Below are positions 23,425-36,575 of a stretch of DNA of 64,000 nt, piece after piece. The DNA comes from Adiantum capillus-veneris (lineage: Eukaryota; Streptophyta; Polypodiopsida; Polypodiales; Pteridaceae), in the NCBI GenBank assembly GCA_014529385.2, contig CM043952.1, positions 68,639,370 through 68,703,369 of the forward strand. The letters are read 5' to 3'. The number at the start of each line of letters is the position of its first letter. Position 1 is the first letter of the stretch. The notes below the pieces were generated by a model. It was given only the letters and a program-made list of their open reading frames with translations, was not told the DNA's origin and ran no database searches. Position numbers and translations under genes: made by a program.

Positions 23425-25082
23425 TTACACTTGTATAAAAATGTTAGAAATGTCTAAGCCCTCAATCGTGAAGGTTTCAATGGTATGAGTGATTCTTAAC
23501 TTGGCTTCGTTGTCATTTCGAGCTTCTTTTAACATGCAAACTATTTCCCGCATCGATGGCCTATCGATGGGTAGAATGTTAGTGCACAAGAGAGCTATCT
23601 TAAGAACTATCAAGATTTCAGCCACAATGGAGGTGTTTTGCAAGTCGAGCCTTTCGTCGAGAATGTGAGTTAACGCTTTTTTCGACTCTAGGCAGCTTCT
23701 TATCCATGTCACAAGATCTCCTCCATGCTCCACCAATTGCACCGCCACCCTTCCTGATATGAGCTCTAACAACACTACTCCAAAGCTAAACACGTCGCAC
23801 TTGCTTGTAATCTTCATTGTGTAGGCATACTCTACATCATAAAACACAAGGTAAGGACTCACATAGGCATTCTAAAACAAGGGAAAGCCAATGTTTAGAG
23901 GCTACTTTGTACTCTAAAAACAAATAAACCAGAAGATTTTAATGGTTCACATGCGAAGCAAGGTCCACTAAGTAAAAAAATACCGATGAAACATTCAAGT
24001 GTACGCCTATCTCAATTCTCCACTACAGCTTGTTAGCCAATAAACACATTGAAGAACAAGGACAATAGATGGACATGAGCATGAGCATGAGGAGCTTGTT
24101 TTGTGTGGGAGTGGATTTGTATGTGTGTGGTTTTGTTTTGTTTTTTTTTTCCGTGGTTGGGGGGGGGGGGGGGGGGGGGGGGGATAATGAGAGAGATTTC
24201 AATATTGTCCTCGAAGGTCAAATATGACCTATGGGACCAAAGAAACATATCATGTGAGGCGTGTCGAGCTGATAAGTGACTCTTGATGCTCAACAATTGA
24301 GGAAATGCCGTCCATATATCCACTAGTAGTGCTCGATTGTTGGATGTGTGTGTGTGTGTGTGTGTGACACATGCACGAGTCCAATGTTGATAAAGAATTT
24401 GACATCAAGTGGTTAAGACAGTGAGATCATCTCCTCTAGAAAGGAGGAAAATGAGGGAAAACAGTCCAAAAGAGAGCCCACCAAGTAAAGACCGACTTTT
24501 CAAAAGCCCCCTTGTTTGTATGCCTACCCTTACTTTCATTCCTTTTAGTACAATTTGGATCCAGTCAAGATTCTCATCATCTGTTTCTACAAGCTTGAAA
24601 AAAGTGGTCCATTCAAGCAACACATGTACTTGTTACATAGTGGGTGCAAAAAGCTTGCATGATGCAAATCTTGCATTCTACAGTTTCCCTTTCCGACACT
24701 TAACGTGGGATCTTTTTTGAAGAAAGAAAATGCTTTTGTCAGTCTCTCACTCACACAAGATGTAGCGTGCAAGCTCGCACGCATGCGCGCGCGCACACAT
24801 TTACTAGAGCTCCAATGTTTATGTGCACACATCAGTGTTTAGAAAGAGTGTCTCAGCATAGCCTTGACGAATCAAAATAGCCGATTATGAGAGGGAGAAG
24901 GTGAAAATCCACTTGAAAAATCTTTAAAAAAGTGTAAAAATGCAAAAAGTCCTGTTTATTTTGCAAATTTTCCTACCAGGAATATCTTTAAGGGATTTAA
25001 GAATGTTTGTGAAAATAATTTTTCCCAAACACTGGGACACAAGCTTGTGTGTGAGCACATGCACACACGTGAGCGTGCACGC

Positions 25083-25146
<64 letters not shown>

Positions 25147-26271
25147 TACCTTACCCTCCTTGTCATATTCATACAGTGTACATGTAACATTCTTCTTTTC
25201 TTTCATGACAGCAAAAGCTAGTACACAGCCTTGTCTTCACTGTAAGGAAGAGTGCAAATGGATCCACAGTATATCGATCGATGAATAGCCCTTTGATGCA
25301 ATGCAAGGTGATTGTACAGAGAAATTTACAATGCATGCTCTCCTTTCCCACCCATGTTCAAGACAAAATTGCGTCTTTCAAGATGATTACACCTACTTTG
25401 ATGTCATTTTTCTATCTCCACCCACTCTCCTAAGCATTATTCTGTGATTCAAAACCCGTTGTCAAAACTTAAAAGTTTTGTTTCTTCGGTTGACATTCTT
25501 TTTCAACATTGAGAAGTTTTTTCCACCTCTCGAGTAGGTGAGGCTCATATTGTTTCTTCTAGCATGTGCATGTAAAAGCATGTCTTCACCATTGGAAGAT
25601 TATCCTTTACAAAGAAAAGGCAAAACAAAAAAACACAAACCAAAAAAAAAATGACATAGCTAGTGCCATTCATCACAAAGATGCAAAATCACACACACGA
25701 CACACATCACAACAAGGCGTCAATTTATACAGCATAGCTTCATGGGCCACGTCCCGAACAACTGGGACAGGGAAGGGAGGGGAATCTTGTTTCCACAAGA
25801 GGGATGGGTTCAAAACAAGGGGACGGTCAGGATGGTGCTGAGATGGGCAGAACTCAAGGGCACAGGAAGCTCAAACAAATGGCTTCCCATGTTACTTTGT
25901 TATACAGGCATTTACTGAAATGACAATATAAGAGAGGCAACCAGCCCATAATCACAGTAAACTGATGGTATTTGCCATATTTCTACAAAAGACCTGTTGT
26001 TTCCCATAGAGAATCAAAGCTCTCATAACCCTTAACCAATACATGTACAACTTGCATGCATCGATGGTCCATACTACATAGATTCAAGCACATACATGTG
26101 TAAGTCAATTTAACTTGTGTCAATGTGCAGGTGTGTTACATCCCCGGACATTAGTATGGGCGCCACAGCTGTCACCGGCCATGAGTGAACATGGCCACTA
26201 AAGACCTCACTAAAGAAGTGGCCATGGTGGACGTACCTCGAGCGCCCATCCTGATGATTGGGACATAACAT

Positions 26272-26335
<64 letters not shown>

Positions 26336-29300
26336 CCATAAGGTCGGAAAGGTCTGATCTTATAACCTCTAAGAGAGGCTCACACACTTGCACAAAAAAC
26401 ACACAGAAGAAAGAACATAAAGAACCAAAGACTAGTTTGAAAGAGCATACCAGGAGCAATGTAACCATAGGATCCCGCAATGACCGACATGGACTTAGAG
26501 TTTGGCACATCGATGAGTTTCGCTAGACCGAAATCTCCAACATGTGCTTTTAAATTCTGATCAAGAAGAATGTTGTTAGACTTGATGTCCCTATGAACTA
26601 TGGGAGGCTTGCAGTCATGGTGAAGGTAAGAAAGCCCCTCAGCGGCACCAAGAGCTATGTCGTACCTCTTTTCCCAATCAAGTACACAAGTTTGCCAACT
26701 TGTATGCAAATGCTCACCCAAGCTCCCCTGCGGCATGTACTCGTACAAGAGTAGATTGCAACTTTGATTGTAACAAAACCCATAAAGCTTCACGATGTTG
26801 CCATGCAATATCTTTCCGAGTGTTGTAATCTCTGCATTGAAGCTGTCTTCTATAGCTGATCCGTCCGTATGTGATGCTAGCTTCTTCACTGCTATCACCT
26901 CTCCTGATGGCAGCTTGGCTTTATACACCATACCACATGCACCTTTTCCTATCAAGAAAACATCTGCAAAATTGTCGGTGGCATCTAATATATCTTGTAG
27001 GGTAAACCCAGGACTATCTGCAAAGTACAAATTTTCAGCATGTCTCTCATCATCTGCACGCAAGTGGGTCTTTGCCTTCACTCTTCTGCATGCCCGATGG
27101 CAACCCACTATGAAAAAGAATATGATAATCCCAGCAATCACCCCCGCTACCATGGCTATGATGATCTTTGTAGAAGCCTTACCATACACACTCTCTGGTG
27201 CTGGATTCAACCCATTTGAATCTGATGAAAGTCCACTGCATGGAGCTGGAAGTGGACCTCCACACAAGCCTGCATTTCCAAGGAAATTTCTCACATCCAT
27301 TTCTTTGAATGATTGGGTGTCAGGTATTGGGCCCGTTAATCTATTGTTAGAAACGTTGAGACTGATCAAGCTAGTAAGGGTGGAGAAAGATTCCGGGATC
27401 TCCCCATCCAGCATGTTGTTGTCGAGATAAAGATAGTTCAGATACAAGAGCTGCCCTAATTCTTGGGGTATTCTGCCTGTTAACTTGTTACTGCGAAGAC
27501 TCAGTGTGTATTGGAGACTTGTAAGCTGGCCGAAAGAGGACGGAATGGTGTCATTTAGTAGATTTCCGCCCAAATCGAGCTGCAATATGTGATTCAAATT
27601 GCTTATACTGCTAGGAATGGGGCCTGTGAGCTTGTTACCCGAAAGGTTGACACTATCTAGCTGGCTCAACTGAAATAGCACCGAAGGTATTGACCCTGTT
27701 AGTATATTGTTACTCAAATCCAGAACTAAAAGCTTTGTACAATCTGCAAGCTCGGATGGAATGCTTCCATTGAAAGCGTTCCCTGAGGCCTGGAAATAAC
27801 CCATATTTGAAAGGGCTCCGAGCTCTCTTGGAAGATGTCCCGACAAGGCATTGGCTGAGAGCCTCAGGCTTTGAAGACTCTTGAGCTGCCCCAAGTCTGG
27901 TGGTATGCTACCTTTGAACTCGTTGTATGAGAGATCGAGCAGAGTCAGCTTGGACAATTTGCTTAGCTCTTGAGGTATTGTCCCAGAAAGCCTGTTCGCA
28001 TGCACATCAAGAAGCATTAGAGAGTAGCAACTCTTTATTCCGGGTGGTATTTGGCCCGTAAGCAAATTCGACCCCATACTGAGCCTCTTTAACTGCCCTT
28101 TTACACATACGTGCTCAGGTATGCTCCCACTGATGCGGTTATTCGACACATCCAGAGACATGAGGTTAGCACAGTAACCAAAAAGAGGAGGGAATTCACC
28201 AGACAAATCGTTTGAAACTAGTTGCAGGGTTTGAAGGAGTGGGAGAGACTGCAACTGCCATGGAACCTTGCCAGAAAAATGATTATAAGAAAGATCTAAT
28301 TTCTCTATGCTGGCAAGCCCCCCGAATTGCGTGGGTACAGCACCAGTAAGCTCATTCTGAAAAAGTTGGACAAGCCGTACATTTTGCAAGTGGCCCAGCT
28401 CAGCTGGGATGTTGCCCATAAGCGCATTCACTGACAAATCGAGCTCAAGTAAACTCGAAAGATTCCCAAGCTGCCATGGAATGCTCCCCTTCAAACTGTT
28501 TCTGTATAAGTATAGGTATTGGAGCTTTTTTAGCTTGCCCAATTCTGATGGTATCTCCCCTGTCAAACCATTGATATACAAAGCCAATGTGCACAAGTTG
28601 GTGAGATTACCTAAATGAGGCGGGATATGCCCATATAATTGCTCATTTCTCCATAGAGCAAGCATGCTTAAGTTCCTCAACTCAGCAAGCTCTATTGGTA
28701 TTCCTCCTTCAAGGTTGTTCTGTGTAAGCCCCAATGTCACCAAGCTTTCGCATCCGCCCAGCTCCCGTGGTATCTTCCCTTTGAGATCATTAGCTCCGAT
28801 TCTGAGAAGAGTAAGCTTTTTAAGGTTGCCCAACGAGGCTGGTATTGTACCAGTCAAATTGTTGCTGAACATGGAAAGCTCCCTCAGCAAGGCCAGGTTT
28901 CCAAGCTCCTTAGGGATGGTGCCGTTGAGGAAATTACCAGAAAGACGAAGTTGTTCGAGGCTCCCAAGGCTGCCAATTTCAACAGGAATAGTGCCCGATA
29001 GCTGGTTTTCGCTCAAATCCAAAAGCTGGAGTGACTGAAGCTTAGTTAAACCTATCGGGATCTCACCCCAGAGCTGATTGTTGCTGAGGTCGAGTATTTG
29101 CAGAGATGTACATCTGAAAATAGCAATGGGTATTGACCCATACAGAGTATTCGTCGACAAGTTGAGAGCCTGAAGATGAGCAACCGCACATAGTTCAAGT
29201 GAAAGAGTGCCTACTAAGCCAAGCCCCGAAAGATCCAGCTGTGTTATCCTGTGTTGCGATGACAGTGGAGACGATGACGAGCATTTAATACCTCTCCATC

Positions 29301-29487
29301 CACACGGTGAACTATCATTTTCATTCCATCCCTGTAAAGAAGTGTTGGATTTCAGATTTCTACTCCATCGTAGAAGATGCAAACCCTCATCAGACAAAGC
29401 GCTGCACGAGTCTGCCGACAAAAATGCTATTGCCATCACTATCAAGATTGCTAATCTTCTTTGTTCTCTCCCATTGCCAGCCCACAT
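23425..29487 (-). CDS. LRR receptor-like protein kinase, class XI type, two exons, intact
   Basis: Exon 1 is 29487-26451 and exon 2 is 23831-23425; together they give 1,147 residues. The start is the ATG at 29487, with an in-frame TAG shortly upstream. The donor is G|GTATGC and the acceptor TGTAG|AG. The splice rebuilds the glutamate of the GSYGYIAPE activation segment, a known intron place in class XI kinases. Layout: signal peptide (hydrophobic residues 12-24), a CGWRGIKC cap at 62-69, about 27 LRRs of 24 residues (80-728), one membrane helix (775-796) and a cytoplasmic kinase. Seen in the kinase: loop GKGACG (847-852), lysine 868, glutamate 886, HRD (965-967), DFG (985-987), and in exon 2 CDVFSFG and the RPSM arginine. 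All catalytic residues are present, so it should be an active RD kinase at the plasma membrane. The ligand is unknown; relatives of the At5g63930/At2g33170/At1g17230 type fit best. It is the only complete ordinary gene in the window. Confidence 0.93.
24161..24183. repeat. Homopolymer G run
   Basis: About 22 consecutive G, within the intron; equivalent to poly-C in the transcript. Confidence 0.95.
24211..24297. repeat. Dispersed repeat, copy 2
   Basis: GAAGGTCAAATATGACCTAT with GGGACCAAAGAAAC and GCTGATAAGTGACTCTTGAT matches 19212-19300 with scattered mismatches. Confidence 0.7.
25087..25146. repeat. Compound microsatellite (CT)n(CA)n
   Basis: About 19 CT units followed by about 10 CA units, within the receptor kinase intron. 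Confidence 0.98.
26275..26334. repeat. (GA)n microsatellite near the intron donor
   Basis: About 29 GA units, 117 bp from the 5' splice site of the receptor kinase intron. Confidence 0.98.
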
Positions 29488-29868
29488 TCTTGCCTCCAAG
29501 GAACTATAAATCTAGTTCACATTCATCTGTAACCCCACAGACACATACATATCAACTCCTTTACTTACCATCTGGCATGGAAACAAGCCCAAACCAAGAA
29601 AATCGGAACAAGTGCCGGAAACTCAGCATAAAAGACATGCTGGGCATACCACAAAAAGCTCAGAAGAAGAGTGCTGAGCTTTCAGTGAAGGCATGCAGGA
29701 ACCCAAAAAGAATGAAAAAAGTAAAAGTATCAAGAAGGGGGTAAATACCTTGCATGAGAGGGGGGTGCACCAGATTGTTTGCTTTGTCTTTTGCAGAGAA
29801 GCCTTGATACACTCTGCTGCCACCAGCAAGAAAAAGACTGGATATTTCCCATAAGAATAGTGCTTCCT

Positions 29869-29917
<49 letters not shown>

Positions 29918-31150
29918 GGAGTTGGGTAGGAACTTCGAAGCAATTGAGTCTTCTAGGCTATGCCGCTGTTGTATCTGTGTAAAACTGATGTATGGTCGCA
30001 CTCTTGTTTGTGTGTGTATGTGACACTGTGTGCGTGTATGTGCTTGCGTGTGTGTCCCCCTAGGTCACAACTACCCTTCAATTTCTGCAGCTGCTTTGAG
30101 CTCACCTGGAACAGCCCATATGGCCAGTGCTGAGGCCCTTCCTCCCCCAAATGTTGCCATTGAACCTTTTTATCTGCTTGTTTTTTGTTTAGGTAGAATT
30201 TAAGAATATCCCTTCATCAAATGTCCGAAAAACTAAGAAAAATTTGAATGCATCGTCAGACACGTGGAGAAGCCAGTGGTTGAGAATAATTTCCTTGCGG
30301 ATTAAATAAATACTTAAATTTAAATTAACTACAGAAGAAGTAAATACTACACAGCAAGCATAAATTAATAGAAAATATAACAAATAGTAAACTGAATAAG
30401 AAGTAAGTAAATATTATAGAGTCATTGAAAATTTACATTTTATTGTAATCTGTGCACACGTTTTCGTACTGCATGTAGTTGTCGAGCTTTTTCTAAAATT
30501 ATTGGCATGTGGAGTTTATAAGTTGGACCCTGAATTGTTAATTCTCCTTGCCGGCAAAATGCCGACACGTGTAGACAGCCTCATCAACCCTACTTTTCCA
30601 TGCACACATTTGCAGTCCCTTTTCTTTCTCCAATGTGAACTTGGTTAATTTTCAAAGATACATTGGTTTCAACTTTGAAATGTGAGAGAGAGGGAGACGA
30701 GAGAGAGAGAGAGAGAAGAAGAAGAGGAGAATTTTAACGTCGTTGGAAACTATCCCGAGAGAGAGAGAGAGAATCTTGCCTCATGGCTACGCCACAACAC
30801 CTCGTGATTTTTTGACACCCCACCTGTCAGGTGGGATCAATCGTCCCTATTAATTTGGAGCAACGGGATTGGTTTTGCGCCATCAATGGAAAATTAATCC
30901 CCAAGTGATCGTCATGTGATCCCATTTAAAGTGAACCCCAAGTAAAACTCAACATGAACACCAAATTACCACCAAGTGATCTCCGTGTGAATCGCAATCG
31001 GGATGTGCTCACCTTGTCAACCCATCTATTCCAAAGTGATCCCTTCTTGATCCCAACCATCCCAGACTTATCTCCAAGTAAGACTTATCTCCAAGTAAAC
31101 ATCGTGTGATCCCCACCTAGTCATTTTTGCTATATGATTGCAAGTGCTCA
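29488..31150. other. 5' region of the receptor kinase, non-coding
   Basis: Upstream of the kinase start on the minus strand. A compound (TG)n(GA)n microsatellite lies at 29872-29918, and AG-rich tracts lie at 30687-30770. I see no convincing TATA box or second gene. From 30840 to 31110 the phrases CCAAGTGATC, CCAAGTAA and GTGTGATCCC recur irregularly. Confidence 0.5.
29872..29918. repeat. Compound microsatellite (TG)n(GA)n
   Basis: About 10 TG units followed by about 13 GA units, some 390 bp upstream of the receptor-kinase start; possibly in its 5' untranslated region. Confidence 0.97.
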
Positions 31151-31163
31151 TCACCTTTTTAAG

Positions 31164-31240
31164 TGATGCACGATAGCTTAATGGTAGTGTCATATCCTCT
31201 TGTGCGGTAGGTAGTGAGTTCAAGTTTCATGGGCACATTT
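31164..31240 (+). repeat. tRNA-like SINE head (candidate)
   Basis: The segment beginning GATGCACGATAGCTTAATGG has a box A-like TAGCTTAATGGTAGTG and, 30 bp later, a box B-like GAGTTCAAGTTTC. Spacing and sequence resemble an RNA polymerase III promoter of tRNA origin. There is no intact tRNA fold, so it is a SINE or tRNA pseudogene rather than a working tRNA. Confidence 0.45.
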
Positions 31241-31376
31241 CGGTTGGAATAGTTTGATTCTTGAGAATAAACGGACAATCCACATCATCCAAAGATCGCG
31301 GACCGTCAATCCCACCTGGCCGAGGGCCACAACACTCTCTTTGGGATAGCTACCAAGTGAGTGTCAAAATCCAGAG

Positions 31377-31456
31377 GGCATTAGAGAACCCTGCAAGCTG
31401 AGTCCGCACCTCACCTTTGAGAGGCAAGTGCTCTAACCACCTGCCCAAGTGGGTTA
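31377..31456 (-). repeat. Second tRNA-like segment, minus strand (candidate)
   Basis: On the minus strand GGTGGTTAGAGCACTTGCCT resembles the D-arm and anticodon stem of a tRNA, and GGGTTCTCTAATGCC follows about 35 bp later in the place of box B. It faces the first tRNA-like segment, so the two may bracket one composite SINE or be two insertions. Confidence 0.4.
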
Positions 31457-31573
31457 GGGGCACATGGCCTTTCTTGACACGAAGGGCACACACAAGCCCA
31501 TATGATAAGCTGCCCTCGATAAAGTAAACTAGGACCAACAAAGTAAAGTCGTGCAGAGGCCCTCTCCATCCGA

Positions 31574-31577
<4 letters not shown>

Positions 31578-31636
<59 letters not shown>
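31578..31636. repeat. (CT)n microsatellite
   Basis: About 29 CT units. Confidence 0.98.
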
Positions 31637-31638
<2 letters not shown>

Positions 31639-31639
31639 C

Positions 31640-33271
<1,632 letters not shown>

Positions 33272-35092
33272 TGTTATAAAAATCTAATATCTAACCAACC
33301 CAAATGATTTTCTCATATTAAACAAATCATTTAATGTGGGAGAATAGACGGAAACAACGGTTAGAATATAGACATGTGCTTACAGATCTATCTCAACACG
33401 GGGCCAATGGTGAAGGGGTTCAAATGAGAGATGGTCTGTCAAAGAGCAAGACTAACCAATGGAGCTTTAAAAGACCTTAGGGTTAACTTCATTAAAGACC
33501 TCCAAAGGTTAGTGTTAAAAGTCCTTTGACCTTAGGTAAGCTAGGGTTGAGCTTGAGGTGGGAACCCGGCCCAAACTTGGGGTGCTTATCGTGCTTGATG
33601 ACTAAGGTGCTTGTCGTGCTTGCTAACTAAGGTGCTTGAGGTGCTTGTCGTGCTTGTGGGAACCTCGGGGGGTTCACTATGTGTAATACTACCATATCAC
33701 GTGCGTTCAAGACATGTTTATAAAACCCCTTATTTGTGAATTTTGTTAAGAATATAATGTACCCTTTTCTTTTAAAACCTGTAAGTTTTTTTCAAATTTG
33801 AAAAAATATTGCCCTTTTGTATATATATTTCTGTAAGTTTTAAGAACTTTAAATACCCTTCTGTTGAACTCGCGTGATAGGTTACATTTTTATTAGGTGA
33901 CCTACCCGGGGTGGGAACACTACCCAAGCTTGAAGTGCTTTTCCATGCTTGTTGACTAAGGTGCTTGAGGGTAAGGTATTCAAAAAGTCAAATCCCATCC
34001 CTACAAGAGAGTGGGCGAGCCCTAAAGCTAGGGGGATGACAGAGAACATACACACCCTCACACAAGGCAAGCTTGGTACAAAGAAAGCAAATAAGACATG
34101 TATCAAGCTCCTACTCATGTTGCCCTCATGGGGTGCCTAAAGCCTATTGGTTGGCCTCCCAAGGGGTCCAATGATAAATTAGTTAGTTTAATTATTTGTT
34201 TTTGCATTTATCAAGTCCTCTCTCTCAAAGGGGAAAGGGGGACACTTATCCCAAGACTACCCTTGTTGCTTGATATGTCTCTTGCTTGTGATTGGCTAGG
34301 CCTGTAGGGGTCCAATGAGCTTCAAGCATGAGCTACAAGGGGGGGTCGACCAAAGAAAGAAGGGAGGTTTCTTGGGGGGGTATACTCTCCCACCCACACT
34401 CACATGATCATTGTGTAAAGTTCAAATTGCAAGAGCTCTATCTCCTTCTCCAAGCTAGTAGAGAAGTTGAGAGCCTACACCAACACTCTTGGCTATGAAA
34501 TGCAAATCCAACCAAGAGCCATGCTTCAGTGCTTAAGCTTGTCATCTTCTCCATCTTCATTACTATGCTATTATGTATGCTAGCATGAAGAGTGATGATA
34601 AGTGAGAAACTATTTCTTTCTCCTATGGAATGTTTCTTCTTCCTCTTCCCTACCCTCATTCCCTGCTAGCTCTCTCCACCTTCGAAGGTGTTTGAGGCCT
34701 TGGGACTGAGGCTTGGGATAGTTAATGCTTTTTGCAAAGTTTATGTTATGCTCGTGATGCATGAAACTTTCCATCTTCATTGCATCACCTAGGTCACAAG
34801 GAACACAAAGATTGTATTGGACCAAGTCTCTCTTGATGGGAGAATCTATAATACAAATGCCTATTGGAGGGGGAACCGGCTCCACATACATCCGATCCTC
34901 AACTGTTGTCATGTTCTCTAAACTCTCTCTCTTGCAAAAGTATTGTTCATGCCAAGCTAACTAAGTACTATGTTTATGTTGCTACCATCAATTAAGTTCA
35001 CCCTCTATGCTCTCAAAATAATCTCACAAAAGTGATTTCTCTAATTTTCCTAATTCCGCTACTCTCAAAGCTCATAGGCCATTTCCATTACA
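33272..35092 (+). repeat. 5' LTR of the second gypsy element (1,821 bp, with internal insertion)
   Basis: Starts TGTTATAAAAATCTAATATC and ends ATTACA next to the primer site. It matches 54222-55348 for most of its length. A stretch of GGTGCTTGAGGTGCTTGTCG-like tandem units lies near 33580-33660. A 248-bp insertion (33664-33911) is absent from the 3' LTR. Confidence 0.9.
33664..33911. mobile_element. 248-bp insertion inside the 5' LTR
   Basis: Absent from the 3' LTR at the matching place (near 54625). The insertion is flanked by TGGGAAC on both sides (33657-33663 and 33912-33918), a 7-bp target duplication. It begins CTCGGGGGGTTCACTATG and ends TACCCGGGG. Its first 100 bp resemble 33168-33268. 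It has no coding capacity and only weak inverted ends, so the superfamily is unclear. Confidence 0.7.
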
Positions 35093-35106
35093 TTGGTATC
35101 AGAGCA
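35093..35106 (+). promoter_or_regulatory. Primer binding site, tRNA-iMet
   Basis: TTGGTATCAGAGCA directly follows the LTR end. It matches the complement of the initiator tRNA-Met 3' end. Confidence 0.9.
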
Positions 35107-36388
35107 TTTGGTTTCTCTTTTCTTGCTTTAAAAAAAAAGCAAAACTCACAATTGTGAGTGAATTATATTAATCAACCCAAATAATTACAAGGTCTTGTCA
35201 TGCTCGTGTTGAGCCATGACGTCATCCAGGGACCATAATTACATCGGCTATCAGGGCAACCATCCCACCCAACTCGCCCCCCTCCTTGATACATAGGGTC
35301 CCTTATCAAAAAGACCTCTAAATTTTAACAAAAACATGTGGCCTGCATTTTACGAGCCTCTTGAATCTTGATCTTGCTTTTTGATTTGATGCCACATCTA
35401 CTACTCGAAGGGTGCGTACATGAGCTTGAAGCAGTAGCTGAAAGCAATGATCTGCTTTCTCTGGAGGCTCCCGCCAATGCCTTCTTCTACACACAAACCC
35501 ACAAAAAAGTAAAGTACTTGCTCTCACATCTAGCGAGCGGGTGAGAGAAAGTAGGGATGCAACGGCTAACTACGTGACAAATCCTACTATCAAGAGATAA
35601 TCTCAACGGAGAGAATCTTATTGCCAGCTCATCATTTTTGAGACATTGCGATTTTTTTTCCATCATGTGCGCATCCTTTTAATTCATGATGCATCCTAAT
35701 TTGGGGTCAATTGTTTTGAATGGGTTCGATGATGTGCATTTTCAAGCTGGTTTTGGCATCCTTTTCCCCCTCATCGCTATTTTTGGCTTCTTCAATTTGC
35801 CAATTTCTTCTATCTATCGATCCTCCCTCTTCAACTTATGAGGCAAAATTTTCTAGCCTGTACTGTGCAGCTTGAGCTCAGTTTCTACCGTAGGAGAGAT
35901 TTGCATGGGATGCATTTAGTACACAAAATGGTTTCTATGATGTTTGAAGCCACTGATAAAAGATTCTTAGTTATTGCATAAGGCCATGCAGCAAATTGTT
36001 GGTCCAACTAGCCTGTCTCGCTTTGTCTTGCATGGCCGTACCAACACTTTTTCAAAGCTAAGGTAGGCTTCTCTGGAACCAGAGCATCCATTCTCCACAC
36101 ATACATATATAACTCAAGCCATGCTAGAGATCCTTTCTTACCTTCATCTTCCCATAGACACCCGACTAAGACTACAAGGGCTTGTGTGTGCATACGTAGC
36201 TTTGAAGTGCATGAACATGCAGTTGTTCATGAGCCCTATTGTCTGTTGTCACCATCCTATCGTCTTTGGTATGCACAACCTTGCATCAACAAAAATCAAA
36301 GTGCAATTTTTATTGTAGGCCACAAAACAAAGGAGTTGAAACCCCATTTCAATCATTGTTTATAGCATTGCTTGCCTATTGGCCTGTA

Positions 36389-36392
<4 letters not shown>

Positions 36393-36463
<71 letters not shown>
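36393..36463. repeat. (CT)n microsatellite
   Basis: About 35 CT units. Confidence 0.98.
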
Positions 36464-36465
<2 letters not shown>

Positions 36466-36575
36466 GCTCTCTCATGTAGACTGGATCCATCAATTTTCTT
36501 GAGCCTTAGCACATGGAGCAAAGGCTCGTACATTTTTCCACAACTTGAAGTTGTTAGTAGCACCATTTGATCACC

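Larger units (their letters stand above)
23832..26450 (-). other. Intron of the receptor kinase (2,619 bp) with microsatellites
   Basis: Bounded by GT (26450-26449) and AG (23833-23832) on the minus strand. It contains a run of about 22 G, a (TG)n tract, a compound (CT)n(CA)n and a (GA)29 tract near the donor, plus the dispersed repeat at 24211-24297. No coding sequence is evident. The long GA tract lies within about 180 bp of the donor site, so length change there could affect splicing. Confidence 0.85.

Noticed and set aside
24776..24800. GCGCGC-rich alternating purine-pyrimidine tract as a Z-DNA signal
   Set aside because: Only about 12 bp of GC alternation, too short for a claim.
28409..29038. 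Plus-strand open frames opposite the receptor kinase
   Set aside because: They are shadows of the LRR coding strand: regular repeats leave the antisense strand open.
26452..29499. A single-exon 1,039-residue kinase starting at 29499
   Set aside because: The codon at 29499 is TTG, and the ATG is at 29487. The last 23 residues of that frame lie in the intron; the true end of the kinase is in exon 2 at 23831-23425.
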